Notes: generated by a model from the sequence alone, not told the origin. Positions 26,488-36,228 are shown, numbered from the stretch's first letter. The stretch: DNA of 64,000 bases from Duganella guangzhouensis (GCF_009674535.1 NZ_WKJK01000011.1:62001-126000); one strand, 5' to 3'. Numbers and translations are program-made.

Positions 26488-26973
26488 CTAGCTCGTCGCG
26501 CTCCAATCCCCCGACTTGCCGCCGTGCTTTTCGGTGACGCGAATGTTGGACATCACCATGCCCCGGTCGACGGCCTTGCACATGTCATACACCGTCAGCA
26601 AGCCGACTTGTACCGAAGTGAGCGCTTCCATTTCCACCCCGGTCTTGCCGTAAGTTTCCACCTGCGCCTTGCAGTGGACGCTGGCATTGGCGACGTCGGT
26701 TTCGAAGTCCACCGCCACCTTGGTCAACGCCAGCGGGTGGCACAGCGGGATCAGATCGCTGGTGCGCTTGGATGCCATGATGGCGGCGATGCGCGCTATC
26801 CCCAGCACGTCGCCTTTCTTGGCGGTGCCGTTCATGATGATGGCCAGCGTTTCCGGTTTCATGCGGATCGAGCCGGTGGCGATGGCGATGCGGTGGGTTT
26901 CCGCCTTGGCGCCGACGTCCACCATGTGGGCTTGTCCGGTGGCGTCAAAGTGGGTCAGGTGATCGGTGGTCAT
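26488..26973 (-). CDS. moaC: Cyclic pyranopterin monophosphate synthase, molybdenum cofactor step 1
   Basis: MoaC, 161 residues, the usual length. With MoaA it turns GTP into cyclic pyranopterin monophosphate; MoaC does the ring rearrangement of the MoaA product. The conserved stretches [29 protein letters not shown] (about 52-80; key Lys51 and His77) and [24 protein letters not shown] (about 113-136) are intact. It is a single gene divergent from the M48 protease, and no other moa gene is visible in the window. Confidence 0.97.
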   Translation of the reverse strand: MTTDHLTHFDATGQAHMVDVGAKAETHRIAIATGSIRMKPETLAIIMNGTAKKGDVLGIARIAAIMASKRTSDLIPLCHPLALTKVAVDFETDVANASVHCKAQVETYGKTGVEMEALTSVQVGLLTVYDMCKAVDRGMVMSNIRVTEKHGGKSGDWSATS

Positions 26974-27043
26974 GATGGCTGCTTAAAATGATTCATAATG
27001 GGGCACTAAGTTTTCGCGCCCGTGTTGCGGGTATCATATCACC

Positions 27044-28759
27044 GTGAATCCAAATCGCTCCTCTTACTCCGGGCGCCTGCGCGCCGTCGCCGCCGCTCTG
27101 TTGGTCGCTATGCCGATGGCCATGGCCCAGACCGCCCTCGCGCCGGCCAAAATCCCGAATCTGCCCGCGCTCGGCGGTACCGAGAGCCAGGATCTGTCGC
27201 CGCTGATGGAGCGCAAGCTGGGCGAAGAGATCATGCGCGACATCCGCCGTGACCGCGATTACCTCGACGATGCCCCCATCCTCGAATACATGAACCACTT
27301 CGGCAACGTGCTGGTGGATTCCCGCCCCGACGCGCGCGGCGAGGCCAAGTACGATTACTTCTTCTTCGTGGTGCGCGATCCGCAGCTGAATGCATTCGCG
27401 CTGCCCGGCGGATTTATTGCCGTGCACTCGGCGCTGCTGCTGGCGGCGGAAAACGAATCGCAGCTGGCCTCGGTGTTGGGGCACGAGATTGGCCACGTGG
27501 TCCAGCGCCACATCGCCCGCTCGATCGGTCAGCAAAAGCAGGATATGTTAATCCCGCTGGCGGCCATGATACTGGCGGCCTTGGCTTCGCGTCAGGGCGG
27601 CGACGCGGCCATCGGTGTGTTCCTCGGCGGCCAGGGGCTGGCGATTCAGCGTCAGCTGAACTTCGGCCGCGATGCCGAGCGCGAGGCTGACCGCATCGGT
27701 TTCCAGATCATGGGCGAGGCCGGTTTCGACACCACCGGCATGGTGGCCTTCTTCCAGCAAATGCAGCAATCGACGCGCAATTACAGCGACCTGGTGCCGG
27801 CCTGGCTGCTGACCCACCCGCTGACCACCGAGCGGATTGCCGATATTCAGGCCCGCATCCGCGAGCAACCGTACAAGCAGCGCCAGGACAGTCTGGACTT
27901 TTTCCTGGTGCGTTCGCGCGCCCGCGTGCTGCAGGACCAAAGCAGCAATGGCTATAACGAAGCCAAGCTGTTCTTCCAAGCCCAGATCAAGCAGGATAGC
28001 TGGCAGCAGAAGGCTGCCGGCCAGTACGGCATGGCCTTCCTCAGCATGAAGCAGGGCGACACCACGGCCGCGCAGACCTGGCTGGACCAGGCGCTGGAGA
28101 CGGTGAACCGGCCGCCACCGGCTGGCGTGTTTGGCGCCTCGCCGCGCAGCAAGGCGGAAACGATTTTTGCCGCGACCTCGATCGAGATCAAGCTGGCGCA
28201 GCCGGATAACAAGGAGGTGCTGGCCAAGGCGGTGACCGAGGCTGACGCGGCCCGCCAGAAGTTCCCGCTGTCGCGCGGCATCGCGCATCAATATGGCGAG
28301 GCGTTGCTGGCGGCCGGCAAGCTGGAGGAGGCGGGTGTTTATCTGCGCGACCAGGTTCAGCTGTACCGCGAGGATATCGAGGCTTACGATCTGCTGGCGC
28401 AGGTGTATTCCAAGCAGGGCAAGCTGGCGCTGCAGCACATCGCGCTGGCGGAATCCTACAACCTGCAGGGCGGGGTGATGGCGGCGCTGGACCAACTCGG
28501 CTATGCGCGCAAGTCACCGGACGCATCGTTTTACGACCAGTCGCTGATCGATGCGCGCGAGCGCGAGTGGCAGGCGCGCCGCCGCGAAGAGCTGGGTGAC
28601 AAGGGCAAGAAGGATATGGGCAATTCCAGCCCGGCCTTCAAGCTGGAAATGAAGTCGGATCAGGACAACAAGGACAGCGGCTTCAGCCCATACACCAACC
28701 CGTTCGACCGCATCCGCCAGATTACCGATCCGCTGCAACAGGGCTCGTCGGTACGCTGA
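27044..28759 (+). CDS. bepA: BepA/YfgC-like periplasmic M48 metalloprotease with TPR region
   Basis: A 571-residue periplasmic quality-control protease for outer-membrane assembly. After the signal peptide (ending near AMAQ) comes an M48 domain with the zinc motif HEIGH at about residues 147-151 and the third ligand Glu in the EREAD segment near 211. The C-terminal half (about 300-520) is helical with TPR-like repeats, as in E. coli BepA, which binds the BAM complex. The start is GTG; a later ATG pair would cut into the signal peptide. Its 3' end overlaps the convergent downstream gene by 38 bases. Confidence 0.9.
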   Translation: MNPNRSSYSGRLRAVAAALLVAMPMAMAQTALAPAKIPNLPALGGTESQDLSPLMERKLGEEIMRDIRRDRDYLDDAPILEYMNHFGNVLVDSRPDARGEAKYDYFFFVVRDPQLNAFALPGGFIAVHSALLLAAENESQLASVLGHEIGHVVQRHIARSIGQQKQDMLIPLAAMILAALASRQGGDAAIGVFLGGQGLAIQRQLNFGRDAEREADRIGFQIMGEAGFDTTGMVAFFQQMQQSTRNYSDLVPAWLLTHPLTTERIADIQARIREQPYKQRQDSLDFFLVRSRARVLQDQSSNGYNEAKLFFQAQIKQDSWQQKAAGQYGMAFLSMKQGDTTAAQTWLDQALETVNRPPPAGVFGASPRSKAETIFAATSIEIKLAQPDNKEVLAKAVTEADAARQKFPLSRGIAHQYGEALLAAGKLEEAGVYLRDQVQLYREDIEAYDLLAQVYSKQGKLALQHIALAESYNLQGGVMAALDQLGYARKSPDASFYDQSLIDAREREWQARRREELGDKGKKDMGNSSPAFKLEMKSDQDNKDSGFSPYTNPFDRIRQITDPLQQGSSVR

Positions 28760-29318
28760 CGTAGCCGAAGCGCGCCGCCAGCTGATCGGCGGCGATGCGC
28801 TGCACCGGCACGTCATCCAGGCTAAGCGCGCCTTGGGCCTTGCCTTCGATCCATTCCAGCAAGACATCGTCGGCCACTGTGGCGCCATTCAGCTGCAAAC
28901 GTGGCAGAACGTCTGCGAAATCGCGGTCATCCAATTGAGCCACCACTTCGCCGCCGCGCAGTACCAGCGCGCCGGTTTCGGTCAGCAGCACTTCCTCCGG
29001 CGCGCCCAGCGGGGCACCGGTATGCAGCCGCCAGCCGGCGGCCGGATCGGTGCGGACGATGTAGGGTGTGGCTTCCAGCTGCACATACACGCGCTGTGGA
29101 CCGTTCTGAAAATACCAGCAACCGCGCTCATCGGCGGCGTAATTGCGGGTGATGAAGGCCACCAGCGCGGCATTGTTCAGCTTGTCGCCGGGCAGGTTGA
29201 AGTGCTGGGCGCGCTCGTCACGCATGCGCCAGTTGCCGCGCGCATCGAGCGCCAGCCAGCCGTAGCAATGCGGCACGTTGGGCCATTTGGCCAGCGCCTG
29301 TTTGACGATGTCATCCAT
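28722..29318 (-). CDS. Conserved hypothetical protein
   Basis: A 198-residue cytoplasmic protein without signal peptide or membrane segment; I do not recognise its family with certainty. It opens with VPHCYGWLALDARGNWRMRDE, then has a beta-rich middle with Trp/Tyr residues (CWYFQNGPQRVYVQLE, about 66-81) and an acidic C-terminal part. It overlaps the YheT-like hydrolase by 8 bases at its start, so the two are co-translated, and it converges on the protease gene with a 38-base overlap at its stop. A role connected to the hydrolase is suggested only by position. Confidence 0.75.
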   Translation of the reverse strand: MDDIVKQALAKWPNVPHCYGWLALDARGNWRMRDERAQHFNLPGDKLNNAALVAFITRNYAADERGCWYFQNGPQRVYVQLEATPYIVRTDPAAGWRLHTGAPLGAPEEVLLTETGALVLRGGEVVAQLDDRDFADVLPRLQLNGATVADDVLLEWIEGKAQGALSLDDVPVQRIAADQLAARFGYVSVPTSPVAADR

Positions 29319-30258
29319 GTTGTTCGAGGAAGTGGATCAGCTTGGTCGGCAGCCAGTTGATGCGGCCCGGCGGTCCGCCGACCGCAAAGCCGACGTGACC
29401 GCCATGTTCAGGATAGTCCAATACCACTCGCGACGACGCACGCTGCGGCAGATGGCGGCCAGGCAGGAAGGGATCGTTTTTGGCGTTCAGCACCAGCGTC
29501 GGCACCGTGATGTCGCCGAGGATGTGCTTGGCGCTGGCGCGGTGCCAATAATCGTCGGTATCGCGGTAGCCGTGGAGCGGGGCGGTCACCACGTTGTCAA
29601 AAGCGTACAGGTCGCGCGCGGCGTGCAACGCGTCCAGGTCAAACAGGCCAGGGAATTGTTGTAGTTTGGCTACGCATTTGGGTTTCAGCGTCTGCAAAAA
29701 CATGCGCGTGTAGACCATGTTGAAACCGCTCGACAGCGAGACGCCGCCCTGCGCCAGGTCCAGCGGCGCCGACACCGCGCAAGCGGCATCGACGAAGTCC
29801 GCCTGGTGCTGCGATTCGCCCAGCCAGCGCAGCAGCGCGTTGCCGCCGAGCGAAACGCCGGCCGCGTAGAACTTGCCACCGCTGGCGTGGCGCGCATGCA
29901 GGCGGCGGATGATCCAGTCGATCTCGGCGGCGTCACCGGAGTGGTAAAAGCGCGGTGCGCGGTTGGGTTCGCCGGAGCAGCCGCGGAAGTGCGGCACCGC
30001 GCCGGACCAGCCGCGCGCGCGCAGTTCGGCCATCAGCGAGCGCGCGTAATGGCTGTCGGATGAACCTTCCAGACCGTGGAATAACACTACAAACGGCTGT
30101 CCTGGCTGGCCGTCGACAAAATCGATATCGATGAAGTCGCCGTCCGGCGCATCCCAGCGCTCACGGCGAAACGGCACCGCCGGTTTGCGGATCGCAACGG
30201 CCGGATAAATGGTCTGCAAATGGCCGCTGGGCAGCCAGAACGGTGCGGTGTACTTCAC
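29311..30258 (-). CDS. YheT-like alpha/beta hydrolase
   Basis: A 315-residue cytoplasmic hydrolase of the YheT/ABHD1-3 family. HGLEGSSDSHYARS (about 60-73) holds the oxyanion loop; the nucleophile Ser lies in GVSLGGNA (about residues 144-151), Asp in LNAKNDPFLPG and His in PEHGGHVGF. Homologues are esterases on medium-chain or membrane-lipid substrates; the precise substrate is unknown. It precedes the conserved hypothetical gene and follows the NTF2-like gene by 8 bases, within a minus-strand run of four genes. Confidence 0.9.
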   Translation of the reverse strand: MKYTAPFWLPSGHLQTIYPAVAIRKPAVPFRRERWDAPDGDFIDIDFVDGQPGQPFVVLFHGLEGSSDSHYARSLMAELRARGWSGAVPHFRGCSGEPNRAPRFYHSGDAAEIDWIIRRLHARHASGGKFYAAGVSLGGNALLRWLGESQHQADFVDAACAVSAPLDLAQGGVSLSSGFNMVYTRMFLQTLKPKCVAKLQQFPGLFDLDALHAARDLYAFDNVVTAPLHGYRDTDDYWHRASAKHILGDITVPTLVLNAKNDPFLPGRHLPQRASSRVVLDYPEHGGHVGFAVGGPPGRINWLPTKLIHFLEQHG

Positions 30259-30266
30259 GGCAGGAA

Positions 30267-30689
30267 TTAATGCAGGATTTGGCTGTGGGTGTCGATCGGC
30301 GCCGCACCCGGCGCAATCGAAACATGATGCAGCACGATGCGCCAGCCTTTCGGCGTTTTTGCGTACACATTGGTCGCGATCAAATGCGCCGGCTCGCCGC
30401 TGGCGGCGGTGGTGCCTTCGACCACGGTGTGGACCGAGCTCATCAGGGTATGGGTTTCGTGCAGCGATGACGGCATGATGTTCAGGCCGCCATGCTCCAG
30501 AATCGATTGCCAGGAGGCGCGGATGGCGGCATGGCCGATCAGGCGCGGGCCGCCCGGATGCACGCAGACGATCTCGTCGTCATCGGCCCACAATGCCATC
30601 AGCGCTTCCAGGTCGGCGCGGTTGAGCGCGTCATAGAACGCGGCTTCGGTTTCGGCGGCGCTGCCGTTGTGCGTTTTCCTGGATGGCAT
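30267..30689 (-). CDS. SnoaL/NTF2-like small protein
   Basis: A 140-residue protein with the cone-shaped NTF2-like fold pattern: helix EAAFYDALNRADLEALMALW, then DDDEIVCVHPGGPRLIGHAAIRASW, and a closing beta sheet to about 125. This resembles the DUF4440/YybH group of the SnoaL-like superfamily. The start at MPSRKTHN is the first convincing ATG; the longer in-frame version extends antisense to the zinc-finger gene and is rejected. Function is unknown; members are small-molecule binders or isomerase-like enzymes. Confidence 0.8.
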   Translation of the reverse strand: MPSRKTHNGSAAETEAAFYDALNRADLEALMALWADDDEIVCVHPGGPRLIGHAAIRASWQSILEHGGLNIMPSSLHETHTLMSSVHTVVEGTTAASGEPAHLIATNVYAKTPKGWRIVLHHVSIAPGAAPIDTHSQILH

Positions 30690-30709
30690 GGCGGGCCTGT
30701 GGGTGGTGA

Positions 30710-30910
30710 TTAGTGGTGACCGACAACCGTGCCCGGCTTCAGGCGGTAGGCGGTGCCGCAGTACGGGCACTTGGCGACGCCGTGGGCGTCGAATTCCAGG
30801 AACACGCGCGGATGCGAGGACCACAGCGGCATGGCTGGGTTAGGGCAGTGGGCCGGCAGGTCTTTGCCATCGAGTTCAACTGCGTTGGCTGCGGTGCTAG
30901 GGGTGGTCAT
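30710..30910 (-). CDS. Zinc-finger CHCC protein (NDUFS6-like)
   Basis: A 66-residue protein. It has Cys22, then His33 and the pair Cys48 and Cys51 in KCPYCGTAYRL, which is the zinc site of the zf-CHCC family, related to the mitochondrial complex I accessory subunit NDUFS6. In proteobacteria such proteins are free-standing and of uncertain role. It is the first gene of the minus-strand run and is divergent from azlC. The MTTPSTA start is chosen because upstream codons run into the divergent promoter. Confidence 0.82.
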   Translation of the reverse strand: MTTPSTAANAVELDGKDLPAHCPNPAMPLWSSHPRVFLEFDAHGVAKCPYCGTAYRLKPGTVVGHH

Positions 30911-30982
30911 TTCTGGTGGCTCCGGATGGCTGAGAGAAAAGCACGATTTTAACGGATTCGCGCATTGAGCAAAAATCATCGG

Positions 30983-30988
30983 TAAAAT
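30983..30988 (+). promoter_or_regulatory. Probable -10 element upstream of azlC
   Basis: TAAAAT with the discriminator AGCGC, 59 bases before azlC. It is the second of three TAAAATAGCG occurrences that precede genes in this window. Confidence 0.35.
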
Positions 30989-31046
30989 AGCGCCTCTACA
31001 ACCCCGGTCCAGCCCTCCCTGTGGCAGGAATGCTACAGCCCGTCCC

Positions 31047-31793
31047 ATGAGTGAAACGACTTGCCCCGCCACGCTGGATTGCGTTGCCGCCCACCACGAA
31101 CCGTCGTGGCGCGCCGGCGTCAAGACCGGCATGCCATCGCTGTTTGGCATCGGCGCCTGGGGCATAGTGGTCGGCATCGCCATGGTCAAGTCCGGGCTGA
31201 CGATCCCGCAGGCGCTGGGTATGACGCTGATGGTGTTTGCCGGCTCGGCCCAGCTGGCCGCGCTGCCCTTGATTGCGGCCAACGCGCCGATCTGGGTCAT
31301 CTTCGCCACCGCCATCGTGGTCAACCTGCGGTTTGTGATCTTTTCCGCGCTGTTGGCGCCGCATTTCGCGCATTTGCCGTGGCGTCAGCGCCTGACGCTG
31401 GGCTATGTGGCGGGCGACATGACGGTGGCGCTATTCCTGCAGAAATACCCGTCCGAGGCGCCTGCGGTGGGCAAGCTGTCTTATCTGAAAGGCTTGCTGT
31501 ATCCAAACTGGGCCTCGTGGCAGATCGGTTCCATCGCCGGCATCTTCCTCGGCAGCGCCGTGCCGCCGGAATGGGGACTGAGTTTTGCCGGTACGTTGGC
31601 GATTATTTGCGTGATGATCCCGCTGATTGCGGGCCGTCCGGCGCTGGCCGGCGTGCTGGTGGCGGGCGCGGTGTCGGTGCTGGCGGCCGGATTACCGTAC
31701 AAGCTGGGGCTGCTGGCAGCGGTGCTGGTCGGCATGCTGAGCGCCATGCTCATCGAAGAAAGCGCCGAAAAATGGAGACGCAAGCATGGCTGA
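31047..31793 (+). CDS. azlC: AzlC-type branched-chain amino acid exporter, large subunit
   Basis: A 248-residue inner-membrane protein with five to seven helices. The N-terminal GMPSLFGIGAWGIVVGIAMVKSGL and the middle NLRFVIFSALLAPHF (about 93-107) fit the AzlC family, which exports branched-chain amino acids or their analogues together with AzlD. The gene overlaps azlD by 8 bases. Confidence 0.92.
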   Translation: MSETTCPATLDCVAAHHEPSWRAGVKTGMPSLFGIGAWGIVVGIAMVKSGLTIPQALGMTLMVFAGSAQLAALPLIAANAPIWVIFATAIVVNLRFVIFSALLAPHFAHLPWRQRLTLGYVAGDMTVALFLQKYPSEAPAVGKLSYLKGLLYPNWASWQIGSIAGIFLGSAVPPEWGLSFAGTLAIICVMIPLIAGRPALAGVLVAGAVSVLAAGLPYKLGLLAAVLVGMLSAMLIEESAEKWRRKHG

Positions 31794-32118
31794 TTGGGAA
31801 ATCTGGCTGGTGATCGTGGTGCTGGCGCTGGCCACCGCCGCCACCCGCAGTTCGTTCTGGCTGGTGGGCCACCACATCACCATTCCCAAGCGGGTGCAGG
31901 AAATGCTGCGCTACGCGCCTGCCTGCGCGCTGGCGGCGATCGTGGCGCCGGACCTGATGCTGGCCGCTGACGGCGAACCGCTGCTGGACGCCAGCAACCT
32001 CAAACTGGTGTCCGGGATTGTTGCGACGATCTATTATTTGCTGCGACGCAATATGTTGGAAACCATCATATTCGGCATGGGTTTCTTCACGGCATTACGA
32101 CTGATTTCTGTAACTTAA
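31786..32118 (+). CDS. azlD: AzlD-type exporter, small subunit
   Basis: A 110-residue membrane protein with four predicted helices; the LRYAPACALAAIVAPDLM segment in the middle is typical. AzlD is the required small partner of AzlC in branched-chain amino acid efflux. Coupled to azlC by an 8-base overlap. Confidence 0.92.
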   Translation: MADWEIWLVIVVLALATAATRSSFWLVGHHITIPKRVQEMLRYAPACALAAIVAPDLMLAADGEPLLDASNLKLVSGIVATIYYLLRRNMLETIIFGMGFFTALRLISVT

Positions 32119-32146
32119 TAACAGAAAAATCACCTTAAGCTTGCGG

Positions 32147-32152
32147 TAAAAT
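32147..32152 (+). promoter_or_regulatory. Probable -10 element upstream of pgk
   Basis: TAAAAT followed by AGCGC, 34 bases before the pgk ATG; third of the recurrent TAAAATAGCG strings. The -35 region is not clear. Confidence 0.4.
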
Positions 32153-32185
32153 AGCGCTCTTCCAATAACTCGACCTTGGGTAGCC

Positions 32186-33400
32186 ATGTCCGCTGTTCTG
32201 AACTTCATTCGTCTGCAAGACCTTATCGATCAAAACGCACTGCAAGGCAAGCGCGTTTTCATCCGCGCCGACCTGAACGTCCCGCAGGATGATGCCGGCA
32301 ATATCACCGAAGATACACGCATTCGTGCGTCCGTTCCAGCGATTAAGGCAGCAGTTGCCGCTGGCGCCAAGGTCATGGTCACGTCCCACCTGGGTCGTCC
32401 GACCGAAGGCGAGTTCAAGCCGGAAGACAGCCTGGCGCCAGTCGCCCAGCGCCTGTCCGAGCTGCTGGGCCAGCCGGTTGAATTGAAGCAGAACTGGGTT
32501 GATGGCGCGGGGCTGGAAAACCTGCAAGCCGGGCAGGTGGTGTTGCTGGAAAACGTACGTGTGAACAAGGGCGAAAAGAAGAATAGCGACGAACTGGCGC
32601 AGAAAATGGCCAAACTGTGCGACATCTACGTCAATGACGCTTTCGGCACCGCACACCGCGCCGAAGCCTCGACCCACGGCATCGCCAAGTTTGCGCCAGT
32701 GGCCGCCGCCGGTCCGCTGCTGGCCGCCGAGCTGGACGCGTTGGGCAAGGCGCTGGGCGCCCCGGCCCGTCCGCTGCTGGCCATCGTGGCCGGTTCCAAA
32801 GTGTCGACCAAGCTGTCGATCCTGGAATCGCTGGCTGACAAGGTCGATAACCTGATCGTCGGTGGCGGCATCGCCAACACCTTCATGCTGGCCGCCGGCC
32901 TGAAGATCGGCAAATCGCTGGCCGAGCCGGATCTGGTGGGCGCCGCCAAGACCATCATCGAGAAGCTGGCCGCGCGCGGTGCGCAAGTGCCGATTCCAGT
33001 CGACGTGGTGACCGCGAAAGAATTCGCGCCAACCGCCGCCGCCACCGTAAAAGACGTCAAAGACGTCGCGGATGACGACATGATCCTGGATATCGGTCCT
33101 AAAACCGCCGCCATTCTGGCCGAGCAGATCGGCGCCGCCGGCACCATCGTATGGAATGGCCCGGTCGGCGTGTTCGAATTCGACCAGTTCGCCGAAGGCA
33201 CCAAAACGCTGGCGCTGGCGATCGCCCAGTCGAAAGCGTTCTCCATCGCCGGCGGTGGCGACACTCTGGCGGCGATTGCCAAGTACAACATCGGCGAGCA
33301 GGTGGGTTACATCTCCACCGGCGGCGGCGCTTTCCTGGAGTTCCTGGAAGGCAAAGTCCTGCCAGCGGTCGAAATTCTGACCCAGCGCGCAGCGAAGTAA
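32186..33400 (+). CDS. pgk: Phosphoglycerate kinase
   Basis: Glycolytic kinase of 404 residues that transfers phosphate between 1,3-bisphosphoglycerate and [14 protein letters not shown] (about 22-32) and TSHLGRP (about 65-71) bind the substrate; the nucleotide site is in [12 protein letters not shown] (about 195-206) and GGGDTLAA (about 355-362). First of three consecutive lower-glycolysis genes (pgk, pyk, fba), each with its own intergenic gap. Confidence 0.98.
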   Translation: MSAVLNFIRLQDLIDQNALQGKRVFIRADLNVPQDDAGNITEDTRIRASVPAIKAAVAAGAKVMVTSHLGRPTEGEFKPEDSLAPVAQRLSELLGQPVELKQNWVDGAGLENLQAGQVVLLENVRVNKGEKKNSDELAQKMAKLCDIYVNDAFGTAHRAEASTHGIAKFAPVAAAGPLLAAELDALGKALGAPARPLLAIVAGSKVSTKLSILESLADKVDNLIVGGGIANTFMLAAGLKIGKSLAEPDLVGAAKTIIEKLAARGAQVPIPVDVVTAKEFAPTAAATVKDVKDVADDDMILDIGPKTAAILAEQIGAAGTIVWNGPVGVFEFDQFAEGTKTLALAIAQSKAFSIAGGGDTLAAIAKYNIGEQVGYISTGGGAFLEFLEGKVLPAVEILTQRAAK

Positions 33401-33575
33401 ATCCTGGTAAATAGTACGGTCGTGCTTTGTAGCAAATTAACAGTAGAATCCAGGTAATGCCTGGGAAGGGCATCAAATTTGTAGTGGATTTACAGATTTG
33501 ATGTCTTAACCGCAATAAACCCGGGTTTCCGCGCTGTGCGGGAACTGTTCGCATGACCTACCGCTAAGGAATACT

Positions 33576-35024
33576 ATGTCTCGTAGCACCAAAATTGTCG
33601 CCACGATCGGCCCAGCTTCTACCGACTTCAATGTACTGGTCAAGATGATACGCGCCGGTGTGGACGTCGTGCGTCTGAACTTCTCGCACGGCAAGGCGCA
33701 GGATCACATCGACCGCGCCCGTCTGGTGCGCGAGGCGGCGGCCGAGTGCGGCCGCGAAGTGGCGATCATGGCGGACATGCAGGGGCCGAAAATCCGTGTT
33801 GGCAAGTTCGAGAATGGTAAGATTGAACTGGCCAAGGGCGACAAGTTCATCCTGGATGCCAAGTGGGGCGAGAACGGCGAGTTGGGCAACCAGGAGCGCG
33901 TTGGCCTGGACTACAAGGCCTTGCCGCAGGACGTGCGTCCGGACGATCAGCTGCTGCTGAACGATGGCCTGATCGTGCTGGTGGTTGAGAAGGTAGTGGG
34001 CTCCGAGATCTACACCACCACCAAAATCGGTGGTGAGCTGTCCAATAACAAGGGCATCAACCGTCTGGGCGGCGGCTTGACCGCGCCGGCGTTGACCGCC
34101 AAGGACATGGAAGACATCAAGACGGCAATGAGTTTCCAGGCCGATTACCTGGCGATCTCGTTCCCGAAAAGCGCAACCGATATGGAAATGGCGCGCCAGC
34201 TGGCCAACATCGCCGGCGAGCCATTTGGTCACAAGCCGATGATGATCGCCAAGATCGAGCGTGCCGAAGCGATCCCTGTGCTGCAGGAGATCCTCGACGC
34301 GTCGGACGGCATCATGGTGGCGCGTGGCGACCTGGCGGTGGAAGTAGGTAACGCCGCCGTGCCGGCATTGCAGAAGCGCATGATCCGCATGGCGCGCGAG
34401 TCGAACAAGCTGGCGATCACCGCGACCCAGATGATGGAGTCGATGATCTTCAACGCCGTGCCAACCCGCGCCGAAGTGTCGGACGTGGCCAACGCCGTGC
34501 TGGACGGCACAGATGCCGTGATGACGTCGGCCGAAACCGCATCGGGCCGTTACCCGATCGAAACCGTGGAGATGATGGCGGCGATTTGCGTCGAAGCCGA
34601 GCAGTCGGAGTACAACAAGCTGGACGCCGACTTCCTGAACGCGACCTTCACCCGCATCGACCAGTCGATCGCCTACGGCGCGCTGTTTACCGCGCACCAC
34701 CTGGCGGTGAAGGCGATTGTGGCGCTGACCGAATCGGGTTCGACCGCACTGTGGATGAGCCGTCATAACATTGATACGCCGATTTTTGCACTGACGCCGA
34801 GCACGACCAGCCTGCGCAAGATGGCGCTGTACCGCAACGTCAAGGCATACAATTTGCAACAGGAAGGCACCAGCACCGCCGTGCTGAAACAGGCCGAAGA
34901 GCTGCTGGTGGCGAATGGTACCGTCAAGAAGGGTGACATGATTGTGGTCACCTGGGGCTCGCCGATGGGTCAGGTGGGCGGCACCAACGCGCTGAAGATT
35001 GTGCGCGTCGGCGAATTTAGTTAA
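33576..35024 (+). CDS. pyk: Pyruvate kinase
   Basis: A 482-residue pyruvate kinase catalysing phosphoenolpyruvate + ADP to pyruvate + ATP. TKIVATIGPAS, LNFSHG (Asn/Ser potassium and phosphate ligands), the metal-binding MIAKIERAEA and MVARGDLAVE, and the TATQMMESM helix are intact; the C-terminal effector domain is full length. The gap of 175 bases before it contains no gene and may hold a promoter. A REP-like element follows the stop. Confidence 0.97.
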   Translation: MSRSTKIVATIGPASTDFNVLVKMIRAGVDVVRLNFSHGKAQDHIDRARLVREAAAECGREVAIMADMQGPKIRVGKFENGKIELAKGDKFILDAKWGENGELGNQERVGLDYKALPQDVRPDDQLLLNDGLIVLVVEKVVGSEIYTTTKIGGELSNNKGINRLGGGLTAPALTAKDMEDIKTAMSFQADYLAISFPKSATDMEMARQLANIAGEPFGHKPMMIAKIERAEAIPVLQEILDASDGIMVARGDLAVEVGNAAVPALQKRMIRMARESNKLAITATQMMESMIFNAVPTRAEVSDVANAVLDGTDAVMTSAETASGRYPIETVEMMAAICVEAEQSEYNKLDADFLNATFTRIDQSIAYGALFTAHHLAVKAIVALTESGSTALWMSRHNIDTPIFALTPSTTSLRKMALYRNVKAYNLQQEGTSTAVLKQAEELLVANGTVKKGDMIVVTWGSPMGQVGGTNALKIVRVGEFS

Positions 35025-35030
35025 CACCGT

Positions 35031-35110
35031 CGTCATTCCCGCGCAGGCGGGAATCCATGCTGCGCCGGAATGGCAGCCGATGTATGGGCCCCCGCGTGCG
35101 CGGGGGCGAC
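35031..35110 (+). repeat. REP-like palindromic element, copy 2
   Basis: Hairpins ATTCCCGC-GCAG-GCGGGAAT (35035-35054) and GCCCCCGC-GTGC-GCGGGGGC (35088-35107), separated by a spacer with CCATGCTG and followed by CGACG. The layout equals copy 1 between recA and recX. It lies between pyk and fba, 7 bases after the pyk stop. Confidence 0.72.
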
Positions 35111-35147
35111 GGTGACAGGTTTTTTTTATCGTTATTGGAGTATTACC

Positions 35148-36212
35148 ATGTCCCTCGTATCCATGCGTCAACTGCTGGACCATGCTGCTGAAAACGGTTA
35201 TGGCATCCCAGCTTTCAACGTCAACAATCTGGAACAAGTGCAAGCCATCATGGCTGCCGCCGATGCGCTGAACGCACCGGTCATCATGCAAGCTTCGGCC
35301 GGTGCGCGTAAATACGCTGGCGAAGCGTTCCTGCGTCACCTGATCGACGCCGCCATCGAAGCCTACCCGCACATTCCAGTCGTCATGCACCAGGACCACG
35401 GCCAGTCGCCGGCAGTCTGCATGGCCGCGATCCGCTCGGGCTTCAGCTCGGTGATGATGGACGGTTCGCTGGAAGCCGATGGCAAATCGGTCGCTTCCTA
35501 CGAGTACAACGTCGAAGTGTCGCGCGAAGTGGTGAAGTTCTCGCACGCCATCGGCGTTACCGTGGAAGCCGAACTGGGCGTGCTCGGTTCGCTGGAAACC
35601 ATGAAGGGCGACAAGGAAGACGGCCACGGCGCCGACGGCACCATGACCCGCGAACAGCTGCTGACCGACGTCGCGCAAGCCGCCGACTTCGTGCAGAAAA
35701 CCCAGTGCGACGCGCTGGCGATCGCCATCGGCACCTCGCACGGCGCCTACAAGTTCACCCGCAAGCCAACCGGCGACATCCTGGCCATCGACCGCATCAA
35801 GGAAATCCACGCCCGCATCCCTAACACCCACCTGGTGATGCACGGTTCGTCGTCGGTGCCGCAGGAACTGCTGGCCATCATCCGCGAATTCGGCGGTGAT
35901 ATGAAAGAAACCTACGGCGTGCCAGTCGAAGAAATCCAGGAAGGCATCCGTCACGGCGTGCGCAAGATCAACATCGACACCGACATCCGTCTGGCCATGA
36001 CCGCCGCTGTGCGTCAATACATGTTCCAGAACCCGTCGAAATTCGACCCGCGCGACTTCCTGAAGCCAGCCCGTCTGGCCGCCGAGCAAGTGGTGCGCGC
36101 GCGCTTCCAGGCCTTCGGCTGCGAAGGCCAGGCGTCGAAAATCAAGCAAGTTTCGCTGGAAAAAATGGCCGATCGCTACAAGGCCGGCGAGCTGGCCCAG
36201 ATTGTGAAGTAA
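35148..36212 (+). CDS. fba: Class II fructose-1,6-bisphosphate aldolase
   Basis: Zinc-dependent aldolase of 354 residues, of the CbbA/Calvin-type class II group. The N-terminal [23 protein letters not shown], the zinc ligand His in VMHQDHG (about residue 80), and [10 protein letters not shown] are intact. The start at MSLVS has GGAG upstream; the longer frame reads through the REP-like element and is rejected. Works in both glycolysis and gluconeogenesis with the PPi-dependent Pfp. Confidence 0.96.
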   Translation: MSLVSMRQLLDHAAENGYGIPAFNVNNLEQVQAIMAAADALNAPVIMQASAGARKYAGEAFLRHLIDAAIEAYPHIPVVMHQDHGQSPAVCMAAIRSGFSSVMMDGSLEADGKSVASYEYNVEVSREVVKFSHAIGVTVEAELGVLGSLETMKGDKEDGHGADGTMTREQLLTDVAQAADFVQKTQCDALAIAIGTSHGAYKFTRKPTGDILAIDRIKEIHARIPNTHLVMHGSSSVPQELLAIIREFGGDMKETYGVPVEEIQEGIRHGVRKINIDTDIRLAMTAAVRQYMFQNPSKFDPRDFLKPARLAAEQVVRARFQAFGCEGQASKIKQVSLEKMADRYKAGELAQIVK

Positions 36213-36228
36213 AATCCTGCTTTGGAAC

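Noticed and set aside
30690-30824. N-terminal extension of the NTF2-like protein to 185 residues
   Set aside because: The extension overlaps the zinc-finger gene and is Arg/Pro-rich; the ATG at 30689 fits the family.
33564-36149. 861-codon minus-strand frame opposite pyk and fba
   Set aside because: Pure antisense shadow of two highly conserved genes in GC-rich DNA; His/Arg/Gln-rich nonsense composition with no domain.
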